Assembly: GCA_041390125.1 (NCBI GenBank)
Contig: JAWKQN010000004.1
Coordinates: 124,001 to 188,000 of the forward strand
Length of the DNA: 64,000 nt
Direction: 5' to 3'
From: Gemmatimonadota bacterium
Lineage (GTDB): Bacteria; Gemmatimonadota; Gemmatimonadetes; Longimicrobiales; Gaopeijiaceae
Within the stretch, counting starts at the first letter, position 1, and the number at the start of each line of letters is the position of its first letter. Positions 17,906 through 26,241 of this stretch are shown in pieces. The notes beneath the pieces are model-generated. The model made no database searches. It worked only from the letters and a program-made list of their open reading frames with translations, and was not told where the DNA came from. Both the position numbers and the translations under genes were made by a program.

Positions 17906-18478
17906 ATGTCCACGGACGGCTCCTCCATGCGCGCACGGCACCCCCGCACCGATCCGACGCACAGCGTCCGGGGCTTGGCACCGGAGGACTGGGCTGCCGT
18001 CGCCCGGATCTACGGCGAAGGCATGGCCACCGGTCACGCCACCTTCGAGACCGCCGTCCCCTCCTGGGCGGAGTGGGACGCACGCCACGTGAAGGATCCG
18101 AGACTCGTGGCCGTATCCCGGATATCCAGCCCGGAGCTCCACGGCTTCGCCGCGCTCAGCGCAGTGTCGACCCGGGCCGTCTACGCCGGCGTGGCCGAGG
18201 TGAGCGTCTACGTCACGGCGGCGGCGCGCGGACAGGGGGTGGGCACGCGGCTGCTGGACGCGCTGGTGGAACGTGCCGAGGCGGCGGGGTTCTGGACCCT
18301 GCAGGCAGGCATCTTCCCGGAGAACGAAGCCAGCCTGGCGCTGCACGCGCGGGCCGGTTTCCGCACGGTGGGACGCAGGGAGCGCATCGGGCGCCTGCAC
18401 GGCGTCTGGCGGGACGTGCTGCTGCTCGAGCGGCGCAGCACGACGGTGGGGACGGAGAGCGAGGAGGCTGCGGGGTGA
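17906..18478 (+). CDS. GNAT N-acetyltransferase, phosphinothricin acetyltransferase-like
   Basis: This 190-residue GNAT protein shows the Pat/Bar-like order: RGLAPEDWAAVARIYGEGMATGHATFET at the N-terminus, AGVAEVSVYVTAAARGQGVGTRLLDALV with the acetyl-CoA pyrophosphate loop RGQGVG, then GIFPENEASLALHARAGF and the terminal DVLLLER. Relatives acetylate phosphinothricin, methionine sulfone or other small amines; the physiological substrate is uncertain. ATG 17930 is an alternative start. Its stop overlaps the next gene as GTGA. Confidence 0.88.
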   Translation: MSTDGSSMRARHPRTDPTHSVRGLAPEDWAAVARIYGEGMATGHATFETAVPSWAEWDARHVKDPRLVAVSRISSPELHGFAALSAVSTRAVYAGVAEVSVYVTAAARGQGVGTRLLDALVERAEAAGFWTLQAGIFPENEASLALHARAGFRTVGRRERIGRLHGVWRDVLLLERRSTTVGTESEEAAG

Positions 18479-19011
18479 GCGGGTGGCGGTGGACGGCGGT
18501 GGCGATGTTGGTGGGGACGCTCGGGCTGCTGGCCTGGGTCTATCCGGACCTGCCCGACCCCATGGGCACGCAGTTCACGTTCGACGGCACACCCGTGCGC
18601 TGGACGCCGCGACCCCAGTTCATCGTGGCGTTCGGGCTGGTGGCGGCCCTGATCAACCTGCTGTTCCTGGGGGGCATCCCGGAGGTGCTGCGCCGGACCG
18701 GGGCCACCCGCTTCAACGTGCCCAACCGGGACTACTGGCTGGCCACGCCGGAGCGCCGGACCGAGGCGCTCCGCCGCATGTGTCCATTCCTGGCTCGCTC
18801 GGCCGTCTTCGCCAACACGCTCCTGCTGCTCTGCCTGCACCTGGTGGCGCAGTGGAACGGCGCGCGCGTGCTCGTCCGCATCCCGGCCGCGCTCACCGGA
18901 CCTCTCCTGTTGGGCACCGCGGGGGGTGGCGTGTTCGTGCTGATCGTCTGGGCGTTCCACGACTTCGCCGTGCCGGCGCCGCCGCTGGGGGTCGAGCGGG
19001 CGGCTCGCTAG
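18475..19011 (+). CDS. DUF1648-domain membrane protein
   Basis: This 178-residue protein starts at GTG 18475, overlapping the GNAT stop, with GAGGAGG seven bases upstream. An N-terminal helix (TAVAMLVGTLGLLAWVYPDLPDPMGTQFTFDGTP) contains the DUF1648 motif (YPxLPxxxPxHF-like). Three more membrane segments follow (FIVAFGLVAALINLLFLGG, FANTLLLLCLHLVAQW, LLLGTAGGGVFVLIVWAFHD). DUF1648 proteins include regulators such as SdpI, but no SdpI partner gene is seen. It probably acts together with the acetyltransferase gene. Confidence 0.8.
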   Translation: MSGWRWTAVAMLVGTLGLLAWVYPDLPDPMGTQFTFDGTPVRWTPRPQFIVAFGLVAALINLLFLGGIPEVLRRTGATRFNVPNRDYWLATPERRTEALRRMCPFLARSAVFANTLLLLCLHLVAQWNGARVLVRIPAALTGPLLLGTAGGGVFVLIVWAFHDFAVPAPPLGVERAAR

Positions 19012-19021
19012 ACGCTGCGCC

Positions 19022-20002
19022 TCAGCGCCGTTCCCGCTCCAGCGCGTCGGCGAACTCGCGCACGATCTCACCCGCGGGGCGGATGCGGTCGATCGACGCC
19101 ACGCTCTTGCCCGCCTGCCAGAAGTCGCTGTGCTCGTCCTTCAGCGAGCGCTTGAGCCGTACCGCGGAGGACAGCGCGTAGAACGTGCGCATCCAGTGCT
19201 TGGTGCGGCGGCCCTTCAGCATCCAGCGCGCGAAGGGACCGGCCTTCAGGCCCATGCGCCGGATGTACGGAGTCGCGAGGACCGCCACGGGCACGCCGGT
19301 GATGCGCTCGGAGAGCACGACGTCGTCCTCGTCGGCGTCCAGGATGGCCTGCTTGTAGGCGTCACTGGCGGTGCACTCGGTCGTGGCGATGAAGCGCGTG
19401 CCGAGCTGCGCGCCCGCATAGCCCAGCCGCAGGGCCTCGACGAACTGCTCGGGCGCGCCGATGCCTCCGGCGCACACGACCGGGAGCCCCAGGTCGGCGA
19501 GCTCGTCCAGGAGCGCTTCGACGCCCAGTGGACCGGCGTGCCCCCCCGCCCGCCGGTTCACGGCGATCAGACCCTGTACGCCGCTTTCCACCGCTTTCAG
19601 CGCCCATTTGCGCTCCGTCACGTCGTGGTAGACCACGCCGCCGTGCGCGCCGACCGCATCGACGACCCAGCGGGGCTTTCCCAGCGACGTGATGAAGAAC
19701 CGAACGCCCTCCTCCAGCGCGATGTCGATCCAGGCGCGCATGCGGTCCTGGTACGTCTTCGACGAGCCCTCGATCAGCGCGTTCATGCCGATGGGCTTCG
19801 ACGTCAGCGCGCGGATGCGCCGGATGCCCTCGCGGAAGTCGTAGCCGTGCACGTACGTGAGGGACACCGGCTGCAGCACGCCCAGCCCGCCCGCCTCGGA
19901 GACCGCCGCGACGAGCTCCGGGTTGGAGCACGGATACATGGGTCCGCAGATCAGTGGCACCTCGGTCCCGGCGTCCCGGGTGAGCGCGGTCTCCAGGCTC
20001 AT
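19022..20002 (-). CDS. Nitronate monooxygenase / 2-nitropropane dioxygenase-like flavoprotein
   Basis: This 326-residue FMN-dependent TIM barrel has LICGPMYPCSNPELVAAVSEAGGLGVLQ at the N-terminus, NRRAGGHAG (FMN phosphate and substrate region), LPVVCAGGIG and AGAQLGTRFIAT, all typical of the NMO/FabK superfamily. Class-specific active-site assignment is not possible by eye, so it could also be an enoyl reductase-like enzyme. It is last in a minus-strand run of four genes and ends 10 bp from the convergent DUF1648 gene. Confidence 0.85.
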   Translation of the reverse strand: MSLETALTRDAGTEVPLICGPMYPCSNPELVAAVSEAGGLGVLQPVSLTYVHGYDFREGIRRIRALTSKPIGMNALIEGSSKTYQDRMRAWIDIALEEGVRFFITSLGKPRWVVDAVGAHGGVVYHDVTERKWALKAVESGVQGLIAVNRRAGGHAGPLGVEALLDELADLGLPVVCAGGIGAPEQFVEALRLGYAGAQLGTRFIATTECTASDAYKQAILDADEDDVVLSERITGVPVAVLATPYIRRMGLKAGPFARWMLKGRRTKHWMRTFYALSSAVRLKRSLKDEHSDFWQAGKSVASIDRIRPAGEIVREFADALERERR

Positions 20003-20051
20003 GGGCTGCGCTCCGAACGGAGGTGCGGACCGGCGCCGGCTCCGACGACGC

Positions 20052-20534
20052 TCACGCCGCGGGCCGGGGCGCCAGTCGCCAGTGCACGGTCACCTGGGCC
20101 ACGCGCTCGCCGGAGGCATCGAGCAGGTCCGCAGTGACCGCGTGATCCAGGGGGCCGGTGACCTCGGCCGGCGGACGGGCCTCGCTGCGCGCCAGGATCG
20201 GACCGCGCGCCTTCTTGAAGTACTCGACCTCCAGGCGGACGACGATGCCGCGCACGGAGGAGGGAAGCGCCGCCGTCATGGCCAGGCCGGACGCCAGCTC
20301 GCCGACGTTGGCGAGGGCGATGGCGTGCACGGAGCGCAGGTGGTTGCGCACCCGGCGTCGGTCGCGCATCAGGATCTCCACCCGCCCGGGCTCGAGCACC
20401 CGCACGTGGGGACGGACCGTGCCGCTGTAGGGGACGGCCCGCGCCAGCAGCACGTCGAAGATGCGCGTCCCCAACGGGAGGCGGGAGACGCGCCGCCACA
20501 GCGCCAGCAGCCGGGCCTCGGGCACGTCCGCCAT
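20052..20534 (-). CDS. DUF4442 hotdog-fold (PaaI-like thioesterase) protein
   Basis: This 160-residue protein reads as a single hotdog domain: HVRVLEPGRVEILMRDRRRVRNHLRSVHAIALANVGELASGLAM holds the helix and the NHxxSVH segment common in DUF4442 proteins, followed by beta strands (VVRLEVEYFKKARG, ERVAQVTVHWRLAP). Members are thought to be acyl-CoA thioesterase-like, but few are characterised. The start (ATG 20534) shares one base with the upstream glycosyltransferase stop (TGATG), which implies coupled translation. The nitronate monooxygenase-like gene follows after 49 bp. Confidence 0.85.
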   Translation of the reverse strand: MADVPEARLLALWRRVSRLPLGTRIFDVLLARAVPYSGTVRPHVRVLEPGRVEILMRDRRRVRNHLRSVHAIALANVGELASGLAMTAALPSSVRGIVVRLEVEYFKKARGPILARSEARPPAEVTGPLDHAVTADLLDASGERVAQVTVHWRLAPRPAA

Positions 20535-21649
20535 CAGGACGTGGCCGCCGCCGGAGTCGCCGCGACCCTGCGGCCGGTGAGTTCGCCATAGAGCCCCAGC
20601 CAGGCATCGCGCACCGGCGGCCAGCGGTACTGGTCCAGCTCCGCCTGGCCCGCGCGCGTGAGCCGCTCGGCCAGACCGGGCTCTTCCAGGATGCGCAGGG
20701 CCGCGGCGGCCAGCGCGTCCACGTCGCCCACGGGGACGAGCAGCCCCGTGCGCCCCTGGTGCACGATGTAGGGCACGCCGCCCGCGTCCGTCGAGACGAT
20801 GGGAACCCCCGTCGCGTAGCACTCGAGGATCGAGCCCGGCATGTTGTCGATCGTGGGGCTCATGATGTAGACGTCCGCGTCTTCGTACATGGACGCCAGG
20901 CGCTCCGGCGGCACCATTCCCACGAAGGTCGCGCGCAGTCCCAGCTCGGCGGCCAGCGCTTCGAGCCCGGCGCGTGCGGAGCCGTCGTTGGCCACGACCA
21001 ACGTGGCGTCGGGGAAGCGGTCCTGCACGAGACGGAACGCGCGCAGCGTGGTCTCCACGTCGTACAGCGGCTCCAGCCCCCGGTTGTGCAGGAAGCGGGG
21101 CTCGGGCCGGGCGCGCAGGCGGAACTCGAGGTCGTCGAGCGCCACGATGTTGTGGATGCAGCGCGCCGGCACGTCGAATTCACCGAACACGTCCACCAGG
21201 TAGCCCGACGGCGCGATGATCACGTCGGCCAGGCGCACCAGCGGCACCGCCAGGCGCCAGGTGGCGAGGAAGTGGCGGGCCCGTCCGTCGTGGAAGTGCA
21301 GCACGGAAGGCTTGCCGAGGACGCGAGCGACGAGCAGCGCGGGGGCCGGGGCCAGCAGGAAGCTCCAGTACGAGCCCGCGAAGACGTGCAGGACGTCCGC
21401 GCGCGGCGCCTTCCAGAGCAGGAGCAGCCCGAACCACACGAACGTGGTGAGCGTGCGCACGTACTTGATGCGCTGCAGCGCCTGCAGGGGGCCGGGCAGG
21501 CGGGGATTGATGGCCAGGAAGTCCAGCCGTACGCCGGGCTCGGCCTCCAGGCCCCGTCGCAGGTACTCCGCCTGTACGGCCTGCCCGCCCACGATGTCGA
21601 GCGACGTCGCGACCAGCAGGACGTGGAGCGGAGCCGCGCGGTCGCTCAC
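20534..21649 (-). CDS. GT4-family glycosyltransferase
   Basis: This 371-residue GT-B protein has an N-terminal Rossmann half with LLVATSLDIVGGQAVQAEYLRRGL and VLHFHDGRARHF, and a C-terminal half with ATLVVANDGSARAGLE, LGLRATFVGMVP, YIMSPTIDNMPGSILECYATGVPIVSTDAGGVPYIV (the EX7E-type nucleotide-sugar site) and GRTGLLVPVGD. It should transfer a sugar from an NDP- or GDP-sugar to an envelope glycan or small molecule. Start is GTG 21649, overlapping the stop of the dehydrogenase gene (GTGA). The link to its operon neighbours is unclear. Confidence 0.9.
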   Translation of the reverse strand: MSDRAAPLHVLLVATSLDIVGGQAVQAEYLRRGLEAEPGVRLDFLAINPRLPGPLQALQRIKYVRTLTTFVWFGLLLLWKAPRADVLHVFAGSYWSFLLAPAPALLVARVLGKPSVLHFHDGRARHFLATWRLAVPLVRLADVIIAPSGYLVDVFGEFDVPARCIHNIVALDDLEFRLRARPEPRFLHNRGLEPLYDVETTLRAFRLVQDRFPDATLVVANDGSARAGLEALAAELGLRATFVGMVPPERLASMYEDADVYIMSPTIDNMPGSILECYATGVPIVSTDAGGVPYIVHQGRTGLLVPVGDVDALAAAALRILEEPGLAERLTRAGQAELDQYRWPPVRDAWLGLYGELTGRRVAATPAAATS

Positions 21650-23607
21650 GGCCGTTCCGGTCCGGCCGGCAGGGTCAGCGCCACCAGCTCGGCCGGGTGG
21701 TCGGGCGCGCCCACGGTGACCAGCACGTACTGGCGGCCCTCGTGCAGGTAGGTCATGGGGACACCGGACTGACGGGCGGGGAGCTCCAGCTCCGCGAGCG
21801 TCCGTCCCGTGGCCTTGTCGTGGGCCCGGAGCCGCGTGCCGCCCGAGCCGTAGCCGGCGTACATCCCGCCCCCCTCACCCGCGAGCAACAGCGTGGCGGT
21901 AACCAGCAGCCCGCCACGGTCGGGGCGGCCCCAATATCCGATCTCCCGACCCGCGAGGGCCGGGTGGTCGCGCACGTAGTCGGGAGCTTCGCCGTTCGGC
22001 CTCATCCAGACGTGCTCACCCGTGTTCAGGTCGATGGCCGTGATCCGCCCCCACGGCGGCTTGATCAACGGCAGTCCCTGCGGCCCACCGCCCCGCTCCA
22101 GCCGCACGCCGGAGCGGACGGACACGTAGCGCATCGTGGACGCATCCGACGTGCCCAGCGCCAGCACCGACGGGGAGGTGGCCGAGGAGACGTACAGGAT
22201 GCCGGTCGCCACGTCCAGCGCGCCGCCGGGCCAGTTGGCGCCGCCCAGGCTGCCCGGCAGCGTGAGCGTACCCTGCGTCCCGCCCTCCTCGCGCAACGAA
22301 GGCGGCGTGAACAGCGGGCCCATGCGGAACTGCCGCGCCAGCGCCAGGGCCTCCTGCTTCAGCGCGGGGGTCAGGTCGAGCAGGTCGTCCTCGGTCACGC
22401 CCTGCCGGTCGAACGGGGCCGGTCGCGTCGGGAAGGGCTGCGTGGGGGACGTCACCTCGCCGGGCACGTCGCTCTGAGGCACGGCGCGCTCCTCGATCGG
22501 CCACACCGGCGCGCCGCTCACCCGATCGAACACGAACGCGAAGCCCTGCTTGGTGAGCTGCACGACGGCCCGCACCGGCTGCCCGTCCACCGTCAGGTCC
22601 GCCAGGATGGGAGCGGCGGGTGGGTCGTAGTCCCAGATCCCGTGGTGCACGGTCTGGAAGTGCCAGACGCGCTCGCCCGTGCGCGCATCCAGGCACACCA
22701 GGCTCTGCGAGAAGAGGTTGTCGCCCGGACGGTGCCCTCCGTAGTAGTCGCCCGTGGACGCCTCGACCGGCAGGTACACGTACCCCAGCTCGGGATCGGC
22801 CGTCAGCGGCGCCCAGGCGGCCGTGTTCCCGGTCCGCTCCGCGGTGCCCTCCGCCCAGGTGTCGTAGCCCGCCTCTCCGGGCCGGGGAAGCGTGTGGAAG
22901 GTCCACCGGAGCGCGCCGGTCCGCACGTCGTAGCCGCGCACGGGCCCTGGCGCCTGGTCGGGACGGTCGGGCGCCCCGCCGCCCGGGTGGGCCGATCCCA
23001 CCACCACGACGTCGCCCACCACGATGGGCGGCGAGCTGGAGCCGATGCGCTCGTGCACCGCGTCGACCTCGCGGCCCAGGCCCTCCCGCAGATCCACGAC
23101 GCCGCCGGTCCCGAAGCCCGGCACGGGCTGTCCGGTGCGCGCGTCCAGCGCGACGAGGAAGAAGGCGGGCGTGACCAGGAGGACGCGGCGATCGTCTCCG
23201 TCCGCCCACCACGCCACGCCCCGGCCCGAGTTGCGGCGGGGTGCGCTCCCCGCGCGCTCGCCTTCGTCGTGCGTGTAGCGCCACAGGAGCGCGCCGGTGC
23301 CCGCATCCAGCGCCACGACCGTGCGGTCCCATCCGGCCGTCGCGTAGAGCACGCCGTCGACGAACAGCGGCGTCACGCGGCTGTTGTACTCGGGCTCACC
23401 CCCGAGCGCGGTGCTGGACCAGCGCCAGGCCGTCTGCAGCGTACCGACGTTGCGCGCGTCGATGAGGGAGAGTGCGGAGTAGCGGGTGGAGCCGGCGTCG
23501 CCGGCGTAGAAGGGCCAGCTGCCGTTCGTGCCGCGTTGCGCGGCCAGCGGCGAGGCCAGCACGGGCAACGCGCCGGCCAGGAGCAGGGATCGGACGAGGA
23601 TGTGCAT
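21646..23607 (-). CDS. PQQ-dependent dehydrogenase (quinoprotein propeller)
   Basis: This 653-residue exported protein has a signal peptide (LVRSLLLAGALPVLASPLAAQ) and an eight-bladed quinoprotein propeller. Typical elements are SWPFYAGDAGSTRYSALSLI, AWRWSS, VVALDAGTGALLWRYTHDEGER, VWHFQTVHHGIWDYDPPAAP, GQPVRAVVQLTKQGFAFVFDR and GEHVWMRPNG. It most resembles membrane-type glucose or alcohol dehydrogenases without a cytochrome c domain. Electrons probably pass to quinone or a separate cytochrome. It heads a four-gene minus-strand operon (coupled by GTGA to the glycosyltransferase). No pqq biosynthesis genes are in the window. Confidence 0.88.
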   Translation of the reverse strand: MHILVRSLLLAGALPVLASPLAAQRGTNGSWPFYAGDAGSTRYSALSLIDARNVGTLQTAWRWSSTALGGEPEYNSRVTPLFVDGVLYATAGWDRTVVALDAGTGALLWRYTHDEGERAGSAPRRNSGRGVAWWADGDDRRVLLVTPAFFLVALDARTGQPVPGFGTGGVVDLREGLGREVDAVHERIGSSSPPIVVGDVVVVGSAHPGGGAPDRPDQAPGPVRGYDVRTGALRWTFHTLPRPGEAGYDTWAEGTAERTGNTAAWAPLTADPELGYVYLPVEASTGDYYGGHRPGDNLFSQSLVCLDARTGERVWHFQTVHHGIWDYDPPAAPILADLTVDGQPVRAVVQLTKQGFAFVFDRVSGAPVWPIEERAVPQSDVPGEVTSPTQPFPTRPAPFDRQGVTEDDLLDLTPALKQEALALARQFRMGPLFTPPSLREEGGTQGTLTLPGSLGGANWPGGALDVATGILYVSSATSPSVLALGTSDASTMRYVSVRSGVRLERGGGPQGLPLIKPPWGRITAIDLNTGEHVWMRPNGEAPDYVRDHPALAGREIGYWGRPDRGGLLVTATLLLAGEGGGMYAGYGSGGTRLRAHDKATGRTLAELELPARQSGVPMTYLHEGRQYVLVTVGAPDHPAELVALTLPAGPERP

Positions 23608-23693
23608 CGCGGGCGGCCATCGCTCCGGCTATCGTGCGGGATCCGCCCGACCGGGCGGCCCTCGAGCGGTAACCTCGGACGGGAGCGGGACGG

Positions 23694-23864
23694 ATGGAAG
23701 TGCCTCGGGCGGCCTGGGAGGCGATCGCACGGGAGATCGCGAGCGACGAGAGCCCGGTGGGCATCGACGCCAAGAAGACCCATATCATGATCCTGCACAG
23801 GCTCGACGACATCCAGCGCCGGCTGGAGCGGATCGAGGCCCGGCTGGAGGAGGAGCGCGGATGA
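23694..23864 (+). CDS. Small 56-residue helical protein
   Basis: A short frame from ATG 23694 encodes 56 residues. The first half includes AWEAIAREIASDESPVGIDA; the second half is a charged amphipathic helix (LDDIQRRLERIEARLEEERG) that could form a coiled coil. Its stop overlaps the next start as ATGA, and its codon use matches the GC3-rich neighbours, which supports a real gene. It starts 86 bp from the divergent PQQ dehydrogenase. I do not recognise a function; it may be a small oligomerising or regulatory protein. Confidence 0.6.
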   Translation: MEVPRAAWEAIAREIASDESPVGIDAKKTHIMILHRLDDIQRRLERIEARLEEERG

Positions 23865-24334
23865 GGTGGACGACGCTGGGGGCGGCGGTGCTGGTGACGG
23901 GGATGGGCGCGAGCCCGGCCCGGGCCCAGAGCGGGGACGAGGCGGCCGTGATGGCGGTCGTGGAGGGCATGTTCGACGCGATGCGCGCCAAGGATGCCGA
24001 CGCGCTCCGGGCCCTGTTCACGGAGGATGCCCGGCTGGTCAGCACCGGCACGGACGCCGAAGGACGGGCCCGGGCCCGCGTGGTGCCCATGGCGGACTTC
24101 GCCACCAACATCGGGAGCGCCACGGCCTACCTGGACGAGCAGATCTGGGACGAGGAGGTCCGCATCCACGACAACCTGGCCACGGTCTGGGTCAAGTACG
24201 CCCTGTTCGTGGACCAGCAGTTCAGCCACTGCGGGGTGGATGCCTTCCAGCTCTTCAGGGGCGCGGACGGCTGGAAGATCTTCCAGATCGCCGACACGCA
24301 GCGGCGCCAGGAGTGCTGGATGCCGCCGTCCTAG
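23861..24334 (+). CDS. Secreted NTF2-like (DUF4440/lumazine-binding-like) protein
   Basis: This 157-residue protein has a signal peptide (WTTLGAAVLVTGMGASPARAQ) and an NTF2-like cone: VMAVVEGMFDAMRAKDADALRALFTEDARLVST, FATNIGSATAYLDEQIWDEEVRIHDNLATVWVKYALFVD and GVDAFQLFRGADGWKIFQIADT. Members of this superfamily bind small molecules or have isomerase roles, and many have no known substrate. The start overlaps the upstream 56-residue gene (ATGA). Strong inverted repeats 16-98 bp downstream probably end this unit. Confidence 0.82.
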   Translation: MRWTTLGAAVLVTGMGASPARAQSGDEAAVMAVVEGMFDAMRAKDADALRALFTEDARLVSTGTDAEGRARARVVPMADFATNIGSATAYLDEQIWDEEVRIHDNLATVWVKYALFVDQQFSHCGVDAFQLFRGADGWKIFQIADTQRRQECWMPPS

Positions 24335-24350
24335 GGCACGACGCAGCGAA

Positions 24351-24432
24351 GTGCACGCCCGACCCGCGCAGGCGTTCGCACGGGCGTGCACGATCCTGCA
24401 CGGGGTCCGACGCTGGAGCGCGTCGGGCCCCG
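24351..24432 (+). terminator. Two stem-loops after the NTF2-like gene
   Basis: GTGCACGCCC (24351-24360) pairs perfectly with GGGCGTGCAC (24382-24391). Then CGGGGTCCGACG (24401-24412) pairs with CGTCGGGCCCCG (24421-24432), a 12-bp stem with one G-U and an 8-nt loop, followed by TTCGCGT. There is only a weak T run. Factor-independent termination is likely but not certain. The rest of the gap to 24549 shows no clear promoter. Confidence 0.6.
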
Positions 24433-24549
24433 TTCGCGTAACCCGCTGTCCCGCATCGCGTTGAGGGATCCGGTCCAGGGGCGGTCCACCGCTTGCCCCC
24501 CGGTGGAGGCCGTACACGTCCTCGAACCGTCCGTCTGGAGCACGATCCC

Positions 24550-25176
24550 ATGTTGGCTTCCCTGGCGCTCCTTGCCGTCCTGAGCGCGCCGTTCCCCGAT
24601 ACGCTCTCCCACGCCCCTGCCGCTGCGGACCCGTCGGCAGCAGCCGCCTTCGAGGCGGCGCGCTGGACCGGCCTGCCGTCCGCGACGACGTCGGATCCCG
24701 CGGATCCCGCGGACCCGGGCCCGGCCGACCAGATCGTCGAATACAGCGACGGCTACGGCACGCGGCTGAAGATCCATCGCTGGGCCAGCTACCTCACCGT
24801 CCCCCTCTTCGTCGGGCAGTATGTCGTGGGGCAGAAGCTCATCGACGGGGACGGCTCGTCCGGGCTGCGCTCGCTGCACGGCGCCCTCGCCGGGGGCGTC
24901 GCGGGCCTCTTCGTGGTCAACACCGTCACCGGCGGCTGGAACGCCATCGAGGCGTGGAAGGACCCCGAGGACCGCACCCGGCGCACGCTGCACACCGTGC
25001 TGATGCTGCTCGCCGATGCGGGCTTCGTGGCCACCGGAGCGCTGGCCAACGAGAACGAGCATGCGGGCCCCGGAGAGCGGGCCGACAACTCCAGCCACCG
25101 GGCCATGGCCATCGCCTCGATGGGCACCGCGCTCGTGGGCTACTCCATCATGCTCCCGATCTTCCGGAGGGACTAG
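24550..25176 (+). CDS. Four-helix membrane protein, putative dihaem cytochrome b561-like
   Basis: This 208-residue protein has a secretory-like N-terminus, an acidic linker and four membrane helices. Each helix begins with a His: LKIHRWASYLTVPLF, SLHGALAGGVAGLFVV, TLHTVLMLLADAGFVA and SSHRAMAIASMGTALVGYS. With alternating topology, the His of helices 1 and 3 would face one membrane side and those of helices 2 and 4 the other. That is the geometry for two b hemes as in cytochrome b561/b-type proteins; heme binding is inferred from the His spacing only. It heads a tight four-gene set with another membrane protein and two Rieske proteins, suggesting a transmembrane electron-transfer role. Confidence 0.7.
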   Translation: MLASLALLAVLSAPFPDTLSHAPAAADPSAAAAFEAARWTGLPSATTSDPADPADPGPADQIVEYSDGYGTRLKIHRWASYLTVPLFVGQYVVGQKLIDGDGSSGLRSLHGALAGGVAGLFVVNTVTGGWNAIEAWKDPEDRTRRTLHTVLMLLADAGFVATGALANENEHAGPGERADNSSHRAMAIASMGTALVGYSIMLPIFRRD

Positions 25177-25180
25177 AGCC

Positions 25181-25678
25181 ATGCATGCGTTCGTGGACTG
25201 GCTGAGCGCCGTCATGGAGCCCTGGATCGACTTCTACGGAGGCTCGGCGCTCACGGAGACCGTCGTGATGTTCCTGCACCTGGGGGCGTTGCTGGCCGCG
25301 GGTGGACTCGCCTTCACGCTCGATCGGGCCGTCCTGCGCGCGCCGTCCGATCCCGAGGGTCGTGCCCGCCTGGCCGACACCCTGCACGACGCGCATCGCG
25401 CCGTGCTCGTCGGACTGGCGGTCATCACCGCCAGCGGCGTGCTGCTCACGCTGGCGGACCCCTCGGTGTTCCTGGAGTCGAGGGTCTACTGGGCCAAGAT
25501 GGTCGCGGTCGGTGCGCTCCTGGTGAACGGCGTGTTCCTCAAGCGGTCGGGAGACCGGCTTCGTCGGGACCCGCTCGATGCGCGTGCGTTCGGCGGGTTA
25601 CGGAGTGCGGCGCTGCGCAGCGCCGCCCTTTGGATGATCTCGTTGCTCGGGGGTGTGGCCATCACCCTCTACGCATGA
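25181..25678 (+). CDS. Small four-helix membrane protein of the redox cassette
   Basis: This 165-residue protein starts at ATG 25181, ten bases after GGAGG. Four hydrophobic segments are seen: ALTETVVMFLHLGALLAAGG, HRAVLVGLAVITASGVLLTL, YWAKMVAVGALLVNGVFL and AALWMISLLGGVAITLY. It has His in helix 1 (FLHLG) and before helix 2 (HDAHR), resembling CopD/DUF2214-like small membrane proteins, but I cannot name the family with confidence. It overlaps the first Rieske gene by ATGA, so coupled translation and a shared complex are likely. Confidence 0.7.
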   Translation: MHAFVDWLSAVMEPWIDFYGGSALTETVVMFLHLGALLAAGGLAFTLDRAVLRAPSDPEGRARLADTLHDAHRAVLVGLAVITASGVLLTLADPSVFLESRVYWAKMVAVGALLVNGVFLKRSGDRLRRDPLDARAFGGLRSAALRSAALWMISLLGGVAITLYA

Positions 25679-26226
25679 GGAAGGGCACGCGCGAGCGCCC
25701 GTCCGGCACCGTGCCCGCCACCGGCGCGGCCCAGCCGTGCAGTGCCTGTGGCTCCTGCATGGCGCGACGTGACTTCGTGTTGCGCGGGCTCGGCACGGCG
25801 CTCCTGGCGGGTGTGTGGAGCGCGCTCCCGCGCGCGGCCGCAGCCAGCCCCATCGGCTGGCTGGAGGGCCGCACGGAGGGCGACGGGATCCGCTACCCGG
25901 TGCCGGCGGACGACGGCGTGCAGGTCGATCGCGGAAACGAGCTGATCGTCGTGCGGCACGCCGGCCTGGTCGCGGCGTTCGCGCTCTCCTGTCCGCACCA
26001 ACGTTCGATGCTCAAGTGGCGGGAGAAGGACGGCATCTTCCGGTGCACGAAGCACGGTTCGGAATACTCGCCCGATGGCGCGTTCCTGCAGGGGCGCGCC
26101 ACGCGCAACATGGATCGGCTGGGGATCCGTCTCGAAGGAGCCGAAGTCGTGGTGGACCCGGCCACCGTCTACAAGAGCGACGAAGACGCGGCCGGATGGG
26201 CCGCAGCCGTGGTCCGCATCGCCTGA
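25675..26226 (+). CDS. Rieske [2Fe-2S] protein with Tat-type signal
   Basis: This 183-residue protein has the Rieske ligand pairs CPH (in ALSCPHQRSML) and CTKH (in IFRCTKHGSEYSPDG), followed by RATRNMDRLGIRLEG. The N-terminus has CSACGSC followed by ARRDFVLRGLGTALLAGVWS, a Tat-like signal or anchor. It would carry one electron at high potential on the outer side of the membrane. The start (ATG 25675) overlaps the upstream membrane protein stop. The extra N-terminal Cys trio (C-x2-C-x2-C) is unusual for Rieske proteins and may bind another metal or form disulfides. Confidence 0.88.
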   Translation: MRKGTRERPSGTVPATGAAQPCSACGSCMARRDFVLRGLGTALLAGVWSALPRAAAASPIGWLEGRTEGDGIRYPVPADDGVQVDRGNELIVVRHAGLVAAFALSCPHQRSMLKWREKDGIFRCTKHGSEYSPDGAFLQGRATRNMDRLGIRLEGAEVVVDPATVYKSDEDAAGWAAAVVRIA

Positions 26227-26241
26227 GGAGGTGGAAGAGGG

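Noticed and set aside
17906..19011. SdpRI-like toxin immunity pair (DUF1648 protein)
   Set aside because: The partner gene is a GNAT enzyme, not an ArsR-type repressor; no toxin gene is seen.
24335..24365. Sigma54 promoter (GGCAC ... GC) before the redox cassette
   Set aside because: GG and GC are not 10 nt apart.
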